17,685 nucleotides of DNA from Flavobacteriales bacterium (GTDB taxonomy: Bacteria > Bacteroidota > Bacteroidia > Flavobacteriales_D > Crocinitomicaceae): contig CANHBA010000027.1 in assembly GCA_947458985.1 (NCBI GenBank), forward strand, positions 1 through 17,685. The letters run 5' to 3'. Each line of letters starts with the position of its first letter. Positions within the stretch are counted from its first letter, which is position 1. The notes beneath the pieces were generated by a model that had not been told where the DNA came from, ran no database searches, and worked only from the letters and a program-made list of their open reading frames with translations. A program made the translations under genes and the position numbers. This document shows positions 1 through 6,386 of the stretch, piece by piece.

Positions 1-1042
1 CATCGCTAAGGAAGATCTCACCAGTTACGTCAGTTGTACGGAAATAGAACTGAGGACGGTATTTGTTGTGGAAAGGAGTGTGGCGACCACCTTCTTCTTT
101 CTTCAATACGTAGATCTCAGCTTTAAATTCGATGTGTGGTGTAGTTGAACCTGGTTTACAGATAACCATACCGCGCTTGATTTGCGATTTTTCAATTCCG
201 CGAAGTAACAAACCTACGTTGTCACCAGCTTCACCGCGATCAAGAATCTTACGGAACATCTCAACACCTGTTACAGTAGAAGTCAATTTAACTTCGCCCA
301 TACCAAGGATCTCAACACCTTCACCAGAGTTGATAACACCAGTTTCGATACGACCTGTTGCAACTGTACCACGACCTGTGATCGTAAATACGTCTTCAAC
401 TGGCATCAAGAATGGCTTGTCAACGTCACGTGGAGGAAGTTCGATATATGTATCGACTGCATCCATCAATTCTTCGATTTTCTCAACCCACTGTGGTTCA
501 GCGTTCAATGCACCAAGTGCAGAACCTTGAATAACAGGAGCGTTGTCACCGTCGTATTTGTAGAAAGAAAGTAATTCACGTACTTCCATTTCAACTAATT
601 CTAGTAATTCAACGTCGTCAACCATGTCCACTTTGTTCATGAAGACAACCATGCGAGGAACACCTACCTGACGACCAAGAAGGATGTGCTCACGTGTTTG
701 TGGCATTGGTCCGTCTGTTGCAGCTACAACGAGGATAGCACCGTCCATTTGAGCAGCACCCGTAACCATGTTCTTTACGTAGTCGGCGTGACCTGGACAG
801 TCAACGTGCGCGTAGTGACGGTTAGCAGTTTCGTACTCGATGTGAGACGTGTTGATGGTAATACCACGCTCTTTCTCTTCTGGAGCGTTGTCAATTGAGG
901 AGAAGTCACGAGCCTGAGCCAATCCTTTGCTCGAAAGAACGCTAGAGATAGCAGCAGTCAACGTAGTCTTACCGTGGTCAACGTGTCCGATGGTACCGAT
1001 GTTGACGTGTGGTTTGGAACGGTCAAAATTTTCCTTAGCCAT
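1..1042 (-). CDS. tuf: Elongation factor Tu, 3' end cut by window edge
   Basis: EF-Tu is the GTPase that carries aminoacyl-tRNA to the ribosomal A site in the cytoplasm. The minus-strand frame starts MAKENFDRSKPHVNIG and runs 347 residues to the window edge; the family is about 395 residues, so roughly the last 48 (end of domain 3) lie outside. The GTPase motifs are all visible: P-loop GHVDHGKT at 19-26, switch II DCPGH at 81-85, NKVD at 136-139 and GSAL at 173-176. Domain 2 (about 210-300) and part of domain 3 follow. It is the last gene of a tRNA-Thr/Tyr/Gly/Thr/tuf array, 92 nt after tRNA-Thr(GGU), with no promoter of its own that I can recognise in the gap, so it is probably cotranscribed with the tRNAs. 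No Shine-Dalgarno precedes the ATG; the upstream bases are A-rich. Identification is essentially certain. Confidence 0.98.
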   Translation of the reverse strand, partial: MAKENFDRSKPHVNIGTIGHVDHGKTTLTAAISSVLSSKGLAQARDFSSIDNAPEEKERGITINTSHIEYETANRHYAHVDCPGHADYVKNMVTGAAQMDGAILVVAATDGPMPQTREHILLGRQVGVPRMVVFMNKVDMVDDVELLELVEMEVRELLSFYKYDGDNAPVIQGSALGALNAEPQWVEKIEELMDAVDTYIELPPRDVDKPFLMPVEDVFTITGRGTVATGRIETGVINSGEGVEILGMGEVKLTSTVTGVEMFRKILDRGEAGDNVGLLLRGIEKSQIKRGMVICKPGSTTPHIEFKAEIYVLKKEEGGRHTPFHNKYRPQFYFRTTDVTGEIFLSD

Positions 1043-1089
1043 TTTGTGTATTTGTTACTTAGTTAATAATATACTTATCTATCATAAAG

Positions 1090-1114
1090 GTCCGAGACGC
1101 AGCGCGTAACGGAC
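1090..1114 (-). promoter_or_regulatory. Hairpin in the tRNA-Thr to tuf spacer
   Basis: An inverted repeat with outer arms GTCCG/CGGAC (5 bp), a 2x2 internal loop, inner arms ACGC/GCGT (4 bp) and a 3-nt loop. It lies between tRNA-Thr(GGU) and the tuf ATG and would form in the tRNA-tuf transcript. It is not followed by a clear U-run, so it does not look like an intrinsic terminator. A role in RNA processing or tuf leader control is inference. Confidence 0.55.
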
Positions 1115-1134
1115 TTAAATGCAATTTTACATTG

Positions 1135-1206
1135 AGCCAATGACGAGAATTGAACTCGTGACCTCTTCCTTACCAAGGAAGCGCTCTACCCCTGAGCTAC
1201 ACCGGC
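1135..1206 (-). tRNA. tRNA-Thr(GGU)
   Basis: A complete 72-nt cloverleaf on the minus strand. The acceptor stem is GCCGGTG/CATTGGC with two G-U pairs. The D arm is GCTC/GAGC, the anticodon arm CTTCC/GGAAG with loop TTGGTAA (anticodon GGT, reads ACC/ACU), and the T arm ACGAG/CTCGT with loop TTCAATT. The discriminator is U and the next bases are CAA, so CCA is not encoded. It is the last tRNA before tuf. Confidence 0.97.
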
Positions 1207-1224
1207 GCTCAAACAAAAAGAGTG

Positions 1225-1297
1225 AGCGGGAGACGAGATTCGAACTCGCGACGTTCAGCTTGGAAGGCTGACGCTCTACCAACTGAGCTACTCCCGC
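1225..1297 (-). tRNA. tRNA-Gly(UCC)
   Basis: A complete 73-nt cloverleaf. The acceptor stem is GCGGGAG/CTCCCGC and the anticodon stem TCAGC/GCTGA with loop CTTCCAA, giving anticodon TCC (reads GGA/GGG). The T arm is GCGAG/CTCGT with loop TTCGAAT. CCA is not encoded: the discriminator U is followed by CAC. It lies 18 nt upstream of tRNA-Thr(GGU). Confidence 0.97.
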
Positions 1298-1320
1298 TTG
1301 AATTCTTTTGTTAGTGTTTG

Positions 1321-1403
1321 TGGGGAGAGCAGGATTCGAACCTGCGAAGGTGTACACCAGCAGATTTACAGTCTGCCCTCGTTGGCCGCTTGAGTATCTC
1401 CCC
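1321..1403 (-). tRNA. tRNA-Tyr(GUA)
   Basis: An 83-nt class II tRNA with a long variable arm, as expected for bacterial tRNA-Tyr. The acceptor stem is GGGGAGA/TCTCCCC and the anticodon stem GCAGA/TCTGC with loop CTGTAAA, giving anticodon GTA. The T arm is GCAGG/CCTGC with loop TTCGAAT. The discriminator is A followed by CAA, so CCA is not encoded. Confidence 0.97.
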
Positions 1404-1407
1404 AACA

Positions 1408-1484
1408 TGGAGCCGATGGAGGGATTCGAACCCCCGACCAGCTGATTACAAATCAGCTGCTCTGGCCAACTGAGCTACATCGGC
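1408..1484 (-). tRNA. tRNA-Thr(UGU)
   Basis: First tRNA of the array. The acceptor stem is GCCGATG/CATCGGC and the anticodon stem GCTGA/TCAGC with loop TTTGTAA, giving anticodon TGT (reads ACA/ACG). The mature body without CCA is 1411-1484 (74 nt). Here the three bases after the discriminator are CCA (1410-1408), unlike the other three tRNAs. It starts about 66 nt after the predicted transcription start. Confidence 0.97.
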
Positions 1485-1508
1485 TTGTATTGTTTTGAAT
1501 GTTGGTAA

Positions 1509-1532
1509 TTCACATTTTGTGAAAGAACGTTC
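1509..1532 (-). promoter_or_regulatory. boxA-like element and hairpin in tRNA-tuf leader
   Basis: On the transcribed (minus) strand, 1529-1518 reads CGTTCTTTCACA, which matches the E. coli rRNA boxA antitermination consensus TGCTCTTTAACA at 9 of 12 positions, counting C as allowed at the first. It partly overlaps a perfect inverted repeat, TTCACA at 1509-1514 and TGTGAA at 1518-1523, and the palindrome GAACGTTC at 1525-1532. It lies between the predicted start site and the first tRNA. A NusB/NusE-binding role is inference from position and similarity. Confidence 0.4.
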
Positions 1533-1556
1533 CCCTAAACCTGCGTTTTGGGATTG

Positions 1557-1586
1557 CAAATGTACAAAACTTTTTTTTATCACAAA
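1557..1586 (-). promoter_or_regulatory. Promoter of the tRNA-tuf operon
   Basis: The minus strand carries TTTG (1586-1583), an 18-nt spacer and TACATTTG (1564-1557). This matches the Bacteroidota primary-sigma consensus TTTG / TAnnTTTG in both boxes and is the best promoter in the window, as expected for a stable-RNA operon. Initiation is predicted near 1550, giving a leader of about 66 nt before the first tRNA. The region 1485-1673 otherwise holds only this leader and the promoter of the divergent glycosyltransferase gene. Confidence 0.75.
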
Positions 1587-1660
1587 GAGTTTTTGAAAAA
1601 ATTTATACAAACTATTCTGTGGCTCTTTTTCAATTGCAGGCAACACTTACGGGAAATCGT

Positions 1661-1668
1661 TACTTTTG
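1661..1668 (+). promoter_or_regulatory. Promoter -7 element of GT4 gene
   Basis: TACTTTTG matches TAnnTTTG exactly. It ends only 5 nt before the ATG at 1674, so the predicted start site falls about at the start codon and the mRNA may be leaderless. No good -33 TTTG is seen at the usual spacing. The element also argues against the longer in-frame start at 1548, which lies upstream of it. Confidence 0.55.
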
Positions 1669-1673
1669 TTTCA

Positions 1674-2798
1674 ATGCGCCAAAAAAGAGTTTATATGACC
1701 GTCTCGAGCGACCTCGCTACAGACAACCGCGTGCATCGCAGCTGCACAGTTTTGGAAGCACTTGGTTTTCAAGTATATTTAATTGGTCGCCAGAAAAAAA
1801 GCAGTCCTCAGATGCCCAAGCGCACCTATAGCGTGCGCCGCATCAAGTTAAGTTTTGAAAACGGTGCGTTGTTCTATGCAAACCTGAATTTGCGCTTGTT
1901 TTTCATCTTACTCTTCCACAAACACGAATACATCTTTGCGAATGACCTCGATACCCTCCCAGCAGCATTTTTAGTCAGTCGACTCAAACGCATCCCCATC
2001 TTATACGATAGTCACGAACTCTTTACGGAAGTGCCTGAACTTACAAATAGACCAAGAATTCAAAAGATATGGGGTGCAATCGAGCGCTTCATTCTTCCAC
2101 GCTTGAAGGAAATGTGTACAGTAAATCAATCTATTGCTAACATATTTAAACACAAGTACAAATTAGAGGTAAGTGTAGTTCGCAACGTTCCTCAACAACT
2201 CGAATCAATTACCGCCCTGTCTAAAAGCGAACTTGGACTATCTGATGATCAAAAAATGCTCATCATTCAAGGCAGTGGTTTAAACGTGCAAAGAGGAATA
2301 GAGGAGGCCGTACTTGCCATGGCTTCTATTTCAAATGCGGTATTGTTTTTAGTGGGTGACGGAGACGTTATACCTGAAATCAAAAAACTTGTTACCGAGC
2401 ATTCATTGCAAGAAAAAATTCGCTTTGTGCCGCGCCTACCCTATTCAGAATTAATGCGCTACACCGCCGCAGCTGACTTAGGTTTGGCACTAGACAAACC
2501 CCTTAGCCTGAATTACCAATTAGCGCTTCCTAATAAAGTGTTTGACTACATTCAGGCGCAAACACCTATTGTTTCAAGTCGGTTGGTAGAAATTGAGCGT
2601 CTGATTCAAAAACATGATTGTGGTGAAATAATCGATATTGTTTCTCCCGAAGCAATTGCTACTTGTGTCAAGGCACTTTTGACCAATGCACCACGCCTGC
2701 AACAATTCAAAGCAAATTGCAAAAAAGCAGCAGAAATAGAACACTGGGGTGTCGATAAAGAGGTCTTAGCTGCGCTCGTGCTTCGCGTCTTTGTTTAA
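1674..2798 (+). CDS. Glycosyltransferase, family 4 type (GT-B fold)
   Basis: A predicted cytoplasmic glycosyltransferase of 374 residues, probably adding a sugar from an activated donor during surface polysaccharide or glycolipid assembly; donor and acceptor cannot be read from the sequence. The N-terminal Rossmann half begins RVYMTVSSDLATDNRVHR, typical of GT4 proteins of this phylum, with ANDLDTLPA at 89-97 and YDSHELFTEVPEL at 111-123. The C-terminal donor half has VGDGD near 227 and a late LPNKVFDYIQAQTPIVSS stretch, the usual nucleotide-sugar region. I chose ATG 1674 over the in-frame 1548 because the upstream 42 codons overlap the promoter and do not resemble the family. The 3' end overlaps the convergent GT2 gene by 33 bp. 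GT4 assignment is from motifs only. Confidence 0.85.
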   Translation: MRQKRVYMTVSSDLATDNRVHRSCTVLEALGFQVYLIGRQKKSSPQMPKRTYSVRRIKLSFENGALFYANLNLRLFFILLFHKHEYIFANDLDTLPAAFLVSRLKRIPILYDSHELFTEVPELTNRPRIQKIWGAIERFILPRLKEMCTVNQSIANIFKHKYKLEVSVVRNVPQQLESITALSKSELGLSDDQKMLIIQGSGLNVQRGIEEAVLAMASISNAVLFLVGDGDVIPEIKKLVTEHSLQEKIRFVPRLPYSELMRYTAAADLGLALDKPLSLNYQLALPNKVFDYIQAQTPIVSSRLVEIERLIQKHDCGEIIDIVSPEAIATCVKALLTNAPRLQQFKANCKKAAEIEHWGVDKEVLAALVLRVFV

Positions 2799-3689
2799 TT
2801 GATAGAGCCTTCCGAGTCGATACAAATCAAAAAGAAACAAAGGTGCTCTTCCCGTTTTTAAAATGCGGCGATACAAACCAGTTTTTAGAGATAAACCCCA
2901 AAGAAAGCCACGTGTCAAAAAATAGCGATTGGCGAGCTGAAAATAACGCAGCAACTTATTGGTGCCCAAAAGCAGAGGCGTTTGGTAACGCTGTTGCAAC
3001 CACAGTAAATTAGACAAGGCGCTATCCGTTTTTAGAAGGAATTCCGTATTCGTATCTAACTTTAAATTCCAGACAGGGTTGTTCAGATGCCTTATATGGA
3101 TGTTTTGCTCCAAGATTTGCAAGCCAAAAATGGTGTCTTCATGACCATATCCTGTTAATTGCTCATCAAAAGGAAATTGCTCCAACAGGCTCCTTCGGAT
3201 CAAAAAATTATTTGTTTTGAAACCAGCGTGCACTGCCTTGCTGCGCTGCTCAAAATCTAAGCTTTCTCTATTGGTAGAGTAAGCCCAGCGCAAGCGGTAA
3301 GCAGCAGGTGGTGTTTGAACTTGATATAAACTTGCCCCGACCAAAACAGCAGTGTCTTGGTGCTGAGTGAGGTAATTGATATAGTTTTGAAGAAAGAAGG
3401 GATTAGCAACAGTGCTGTCTCCATCTAAAAAGAGGAGGTACGTTGCATTTGTATATTGCAAAAATGCATTCCTAATCTTGGCTCTTCCTATATTTTCAGC
3501 TAATTGAACCAAGCGTACTTTCGAATCTGTAAATTGATTATTGGTTTTGTACGCGTCATCGGATGCATCATCGATTAAGATAACATCAATATTGTCAGTC
3601 TTGAGACCCTCAATTTGAAGACACAAAGCATTTACCAATGTGCGTACATCGGAATTATAAATGGGGATACAAACGCTCAGCGTCCACAT
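2766..3689 (-). CDS. Glycosyltransferase, family 2 (GT-A fold)
   Basis: A 307-residue GT2-type glycosyltransferase. The N-terminal nucleotide-sugar fold starts TLSVCIPIYNSDV, followed by DVILIDDASDD at about 35-45, ENIGRAKIRN at 65-74 and the metal-binding DxD as FLDGD (DGD 89-91). GHED at 182-185 is the likely catalytic-base region. No membrane segment is obvious, so it is probably cytoplasmic or peripheral. It is the last gene of a minus-strand operon after saccharopine dehydrogenase and DUF3467, starting 7 nt after the DUF3467 stop. It converges on the GT4 gene with a 33-bp overlap, so both glycosyltransferases may serve the same glycan, but that is inference. Substrate is unknown. Confidence 0.87.
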   Translation of the reverse strand: MWTLSVCIPIYNSDVRTLVNALCLQIEGLKTDNIDVILIDDASDDAYKTNNQFTDSKVRLVQLAENIGRAKIRNAFLQYTNATYLLFLDGDSTVANPFFLQNYINYLTQHQDTAVLVGASLYQVQTPPAAYRLRWAYSTNRESLDFEQRSKAVHAGFKTNNFLIRRSLLEQFPFDEQLTGYGHEDTIFGLQILEQNIHIRHLNNPVWNLKLDTNTEFLLKTDSALSNLLWLQQRYQTPLLLGTNKLLRYFQLANRYFLTRGFLWGLSLKTGLYRRILKTGRAPLFLFDLYRLGRLYQLNKDAKHERS

Positions 3690-3696
3690 GTTGGCA

Positions 3697-4002
3697 CTAA
3701 GCCATTGTACTAGGTGTACCGAAGTTCATTGGAGGAAAGCCAGCTTGAGGTTCGTCAATGACGCCAAAACTTTGCTCGTATTTTTCGATGTTTTCAGCCA
3801 AAGCTTGTAAAAATCTTTTGGCATTTTGCGGCGTCATGAGTACTCTTGAGCGCACTTTACCTTTTGGCATACCCGGCATTAGTTGCACGAAATCACAAAC
3901 GACTTCTGCAGGTGAATGTGTAATGATTGCCAAATTTGAATAAACGCCTAATGCGATGTCTTCTGACAATTCGATATTCATGTGGTTTTCTTGATTTTCC
4001 AT
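3697..4002 (-). CDS. DUF3467 domain protein
   Basis: A 101-residue cytoplasmic protein of the DUF3467 family. The recognisable core is about residues 9-80: IELSEDIALGVYSNLAIITH, then a CDFVQLMPGMPKGKV stretch and LMTPQNAKRFLQALAENIEKYE. The C-terminal 20 residues are Pro/Gly-rich (PQAGFPPMNFGTPS) and probably disordered. The family is small and widespread in Bacteroidota, with no function that I know of. Its ATG directly abuts the TAA of the upstream saccharopine dehydrogenase gene with no base between, so translation is probably coupled. The GT2 gene follows after 7 nt. Family assignment is from remembered sequence patterns and is fairly secure; no role is proposed. Confidence 0.85.
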   Translation of the reverse strand: MENQENHMNIELSEDIALGVYSNLAIITHSPAEVVCDFVQLMPGMPKGKVRSRVLMTPQNAKRFLQALAENIEKYEQSFGVIDEPQAGFPPMNFGTPSTMA

Positions 4003-5337
4003 TTAGATTTGTTTTTCTAATTCTTTAAAGGTAATGCCAAATTGTTCGAGTTCAGACAAGATTGGCGCATATATTTCTTTACTAACAGGCAAGGTGACTC
4101 CGCGTTCGAGAATTTGCTTGTTTAAAATCAGCTTTGCGGCAATTGCCACAGGCAGACCAACCGTATTTGACATTGCGGTGTAGCGTTCGTCTTCACCTTC
4201 AACAACCAAGGAGCTATTGATGGCAAAACGGGTGTTGTCTTTTGTGTAGATAATTTCGTGATACATGACAATCATGTCTTTGTCGCCAGGTGCTAAACGC
4301 CATTTTTCGACTAATATTTTTTGCAACAGCATTGCTGGACTTGCTTTTTCAATACCAAATACTTCTTGATCACTAAACAATCCCAAAAAGTCAAATAACT
4401 CAAAAAGTGCTTTGCGGTGTCCAACGAGTTTGAGGAATTTATCCTCGACACTCACCCCGGTTTCAAAAGGTAAAAACGCATTTAAAAACTGACGCGGCGT
4501 GAGTTGGGCAGAACCATTCATCTGATAAGCGTCGTCGGTCATGCCGAGCTGAACAAAAACATCCCAGGCCTCACAATAAGGCGGGCGACGCAGGGTACCC
4601 CGAAAAATAGTTGGGATATCTTGGATATGGTAGGTGTCTAAATAATTAAGCGAATCTCTGTTGACGTAGCCTTCAAACTCGCCATAGCCTTCTATTTGAA
4701 TTTTATCTAGGCGCTGAAACAAGCGGTGGTAGGGCAAATACTTCAGTTCGTTCATTTCGCGGTAGCAAGCAGCCGAACCCTGCCCCGCAAGCACAACATT
4801 TCGCGGATTCCAAGTGAATTTGTAGTGCCAAGGATTGTTGTCTGAAGACGGCGCAATTAAACCACCACAATAAGATTTAAAAGATTCAAGTTTGCCTCCA
4901 ATATCGTTAATGTGGTCAAGAATGCGCATGGCGCTCATGTGGTCAATGCCGGGATCGACACCAATTTCGTTCATGATCACAATGCCGGCCGCTTTAGCGT
5001 CTTCGTGGAGCGCGCGCATGTCGGCTGAAATATAAGAAGGTGTAATAAGGTGTTTTTTTAAAGCAATGCAATCTTTGGCAACCTCCACATGGTATACAGC
5101 CGGCAGCATCGAGATAACTAAATCGGCTTGCGCAATGTAGGGAAGTCTTTGCTGAGAATCTAGGGCGTTAAATGAATGTGCAGTTGCATTTGGGTGGGCT
5201 CCAATTTTTGCTTGAATGAGGTCGGGGTCTTGATCGACAACATCGAGATGCCAAGATTCAGCAACACTGCGCTCCAATAAGTATTTGATGAGGGTGGAGG
5301 CCGACAAACCTGCACCAAAGAGTAAGATTTTTTTCAT
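4003..5337 (-). CDS. Saccharopine dehydrogenase (glutamate-forming type)
   Basis: A 444-residue NAD(P)-dependent oxidoreductase of the saccharopine dehydrogenase/reductase family. It interconverts saccharopine with glutamate plus 2-aminoadipate semialdehyde, in lysine metabolism. The N-terminal Rossmann motif is ILLFGAGLSAS (G8-A9-G10). Family hallmarks follow: NEIGVDPGIDH at 123-133, SYCGGLIAP at about 155-163 and NPWHYKFTWNPRNV at about 168-181, resembling the fungal Lys9 reductase substrate region. I chose ATG 5337 (MKKILLFG) because a TACATTTG promoter element lies just upstream and the 30-residue in-frame extension has no family resemblance. It heads an operon with DUF3467 and GT2. Since many Bacteroidota make lysine by the diaminopimelate route, a catabolic role is more likely, but this is inference. 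Confidence 0.88.
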   Translation of the reverse strand: MKKILLFGAGLSASTLIKYLLERSVAESWHLDVVDQDPDLIQAKIGAHPNATAHSFNALDSQQRLPYIAQADLVISMLPAVYHVEVAKDCIALKKHLITPSYISADMRALHEDAKAAGIVIMNEIGVDPGIDHMSAMRILDHINDIGGKLESFKSYCGGLIAPSSDNNPWHYKFTWNPRNVVLAGQGSAACYREMNELKYLPYHRLFQRLDKIQIEGYGEFEGYVNRDSLNYLDTYHIQDIPTIFRGTLRRPPYCEAWDVFVQLGMTDDAYQMNGSAQLTPRQFLNAFLPFETGVSVEDKFLKLVGHRKALFELFDFLGLFSDQEVFGIEKASPAMLLQKILVEKWRLAPGDKDMIVMYHEIIYTKDNTRFAINSSLVVEGEDERYTAMSNTVGLPVAIAAKLILNKQILERGVTLPVSKEIYAPILSELEQFGITFKELEKQI

Positions 5338-5353
5338 GCTTGATTGAGTAGAG

Positions 5354-5361
5354 CAAATGTA
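5354..5361 (-). promoter_or_regulatory. Promoter -7 element of saccharopine dehydrogenase operon
   Basis: The minus strand reads TACATTTG, an exact TAnnTTTG match, identical to the -7 box of the tRNA-tuf operon. It sits 16 nt before the ATG at 5337 and just past the TAG (5369-5367) of the upstream esterase gene, giving this operon its own start. No clear -33 TTTG is visible. Confidence 0.6.
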
Positions 5362-5366
5362 GAAAA

Positions 5367-6311
5367 CTATCGGGAATTGTTGCGCGTTAGCATGAATAAT
5401 AATGGAACATGCCATCTTGCCGACCAAGCAAGTTCATCATGTCCGGTACCAACAACGATTGCCTCTAAGAAACGTGGGTTTTGTGTATTGTAGCCTACCA
5501 TCGAAAGTGTCGTTAATAATTGGTCGTGATAGGGCTTGTAAGAAGCATCTAAGGTTTCGGTACCTCGATCGACATAAAGAAAATGTTGTTTGTCAGCTTT
5601 TAAGTTTTTTTCTAAATAAATATTGAACGGTACCACAAGCGCCTCTACCATTCCTTCCTCAAACATGCCGTAATTGATCATTGGTGTATGGATTGATAAA
5701 CATGCCGCACCACCAAATAATTTTGGCTTTTCACACAAAGCATAAAGCGAAATGAGCCCACCCATACTAGAACCCATGACCATGCGGTCTTTGGTTCGTT
5801 TGCCGGTTTGAAATTCTTGTTCGATAAAAGGAACTAGCGTTTGCTCTATCCAATTCAAATAAGCATCCGCCTTTAATTCTCCGTTCCACAGTTTATCCAT
5901 CAACAAATTTCGATAAGATTCGGGCATGAGTGCGGCCACCTTTTGCGGAAAAAATTCTGCATACCTATTTGGTGGATCGTTGTGAATACCTACTACAATA
6001 AAAGGCTCGTGAGAAAACCTAGCAAGTGTTGTGGCATAGACCTCATCAATTTTCCATTCCTTTTTATTCCAAGTTTGGGTGCTATCAAATAACATCTGGC
6101 CGTCGTGCATGTACAGCGTTCGAAGACCTTTTTTTCCTTTAGCGGATTGCGGAATGTAGATATCTACAAGTCGTTGCTGGTGATCAAAAGGAAGCGAAAA
6201 GCGCAAGACCTCGCCTCCCTCTACCTTGATTTGGTGAGAAAGAGGCTGGCACAAGCCTTTATTGACGACAAATAAGCAGGTGCATAAAATTGTAATTAAA
6301 AACCGCAACAT
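5367..6311 (-). CDS. Secreted esterase, alpha/beta hydrolase (EstD/enterochelin esterase-like)
   Basis: A 314-residue alpha/beta hydrolase of the putative esterase family (EstD/enterochelin esterase type). Residues 1-21 (MLRFLITILCTCLFVVNKGLC) form a Sec signal peptide with probable cleavage before Q22; no lipobox is seen. The core holds LRTLYMHDGQMLFD at about 63-76, the nucleophile elbow GSSMGG at 180-185 (Ser182), a possible Asp in YVDRGTETLD and the terminal His in VGTGHDELAW. Export suggests a periplasmic or surface ester substrate; which one is unknown. I chose ATG 6311, since the longer in-frame start at 6374 would precede a signal peptide by 21 polar residues and overlap the divergent ccsBA promoter. 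It is probably transcribed alone, since the next operon has its own promoter at its 3' end. Confidence 0.82.
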   Translation of the reverse strand: MLRFLITILCTCLFVVNKGLCQPLSHQIKVEGGEVLRFSLPFDHQQRLVDIYIPQSAKGKKGLRTLYMHDGQMLFDSTQTWNKKEWKIDEVYATTLARFSHEPFIVVGIHNDPPNRYAEFFPQKVAALMPESYRNLLMDKLWNGELKADAYLNWIEQTLVPFIEQEFQTGKRTKDRMVMGSSMGGLISLYALCEKPKLFGGAACLSIHTPMINYGMFEEGMVEALVVPFNIYLEKNLKADKQHFLYVDRGTETLDASYKPYHDQLLTTLSMVGYNTQNPRFLEAIVVGTGHDELAWSARWHVPLLFMLTRNNSR

Positions 6312-6321
6312 CTTTTTTTGA

Positions 6322-6329
6322 CAAGAATA
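6322..6329 (-). promoter_or_regulatory. Likely -7 element of esterase gene
   Basis: The minus strand reads TATTCTTG, one mismatch from TAnnTTTG, 10 nt before the ATG at 6311. It occupies the 75-bp divergent gap shared with ccsBA. No matching -33 box is seen, so this is weaker than the others. Confidence 0.4.
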
Positions 6330-6362
6330 AGGGCTTTCTACGAATGTTGCGCATACATTGGC

Positions 6363-6370
6363 TATTTTTG
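6363..6370 (+). promoter_or_regulatory. Promoter -7 element of ccsBA
   Basis: TATTTTTG matches TAnnTTTG exactly and lies 16 nt before the ATG at 6387. It supports that start over the in-frame ATG at 6318, which is upstream of the element. No -33 TTTG is found at 18-20 nt spacing. Confidence 0.5.
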
Positions 6371-6386
6371 TCAAAAAATTCCTCGG

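Noticed and set aside
132..1109. Plus-strand open frames opposite tuf
   Set aside because: They are antisense to a clearly coding, highly conserved EF-Tu frame and have low-complexity translations.
1571..1600. T-run and A-run near 1571-1600 as a terminator
   Set aside because: There is no GC-rich stem beside them; they form part of the A/T-rich upstream region of the tRNA operon promoter.
1127..1646. Two minus-strand open frames over the tRNA cluster (1127-1408, 1446-1646)
   Set aside because: They translate tRNA genes and the operon leader; phrases such as GVAQLVERQP are typical of tRNA read as protein.
1548..1673. Longer N-terminus for the GT4 protein
   Set aside because: It overlaps both the tRNA operon promoter and the gene's own -7 element and shows no family similarity.
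6312..6386. Longer starts for the esterase (6374) and CcsBA (6318)
   Set aside because: They would overlap head to head and cover the promoter elements; the esterase signal peptide and the CcsBA start at MDKLLSSLFSM fit the shorter forms.
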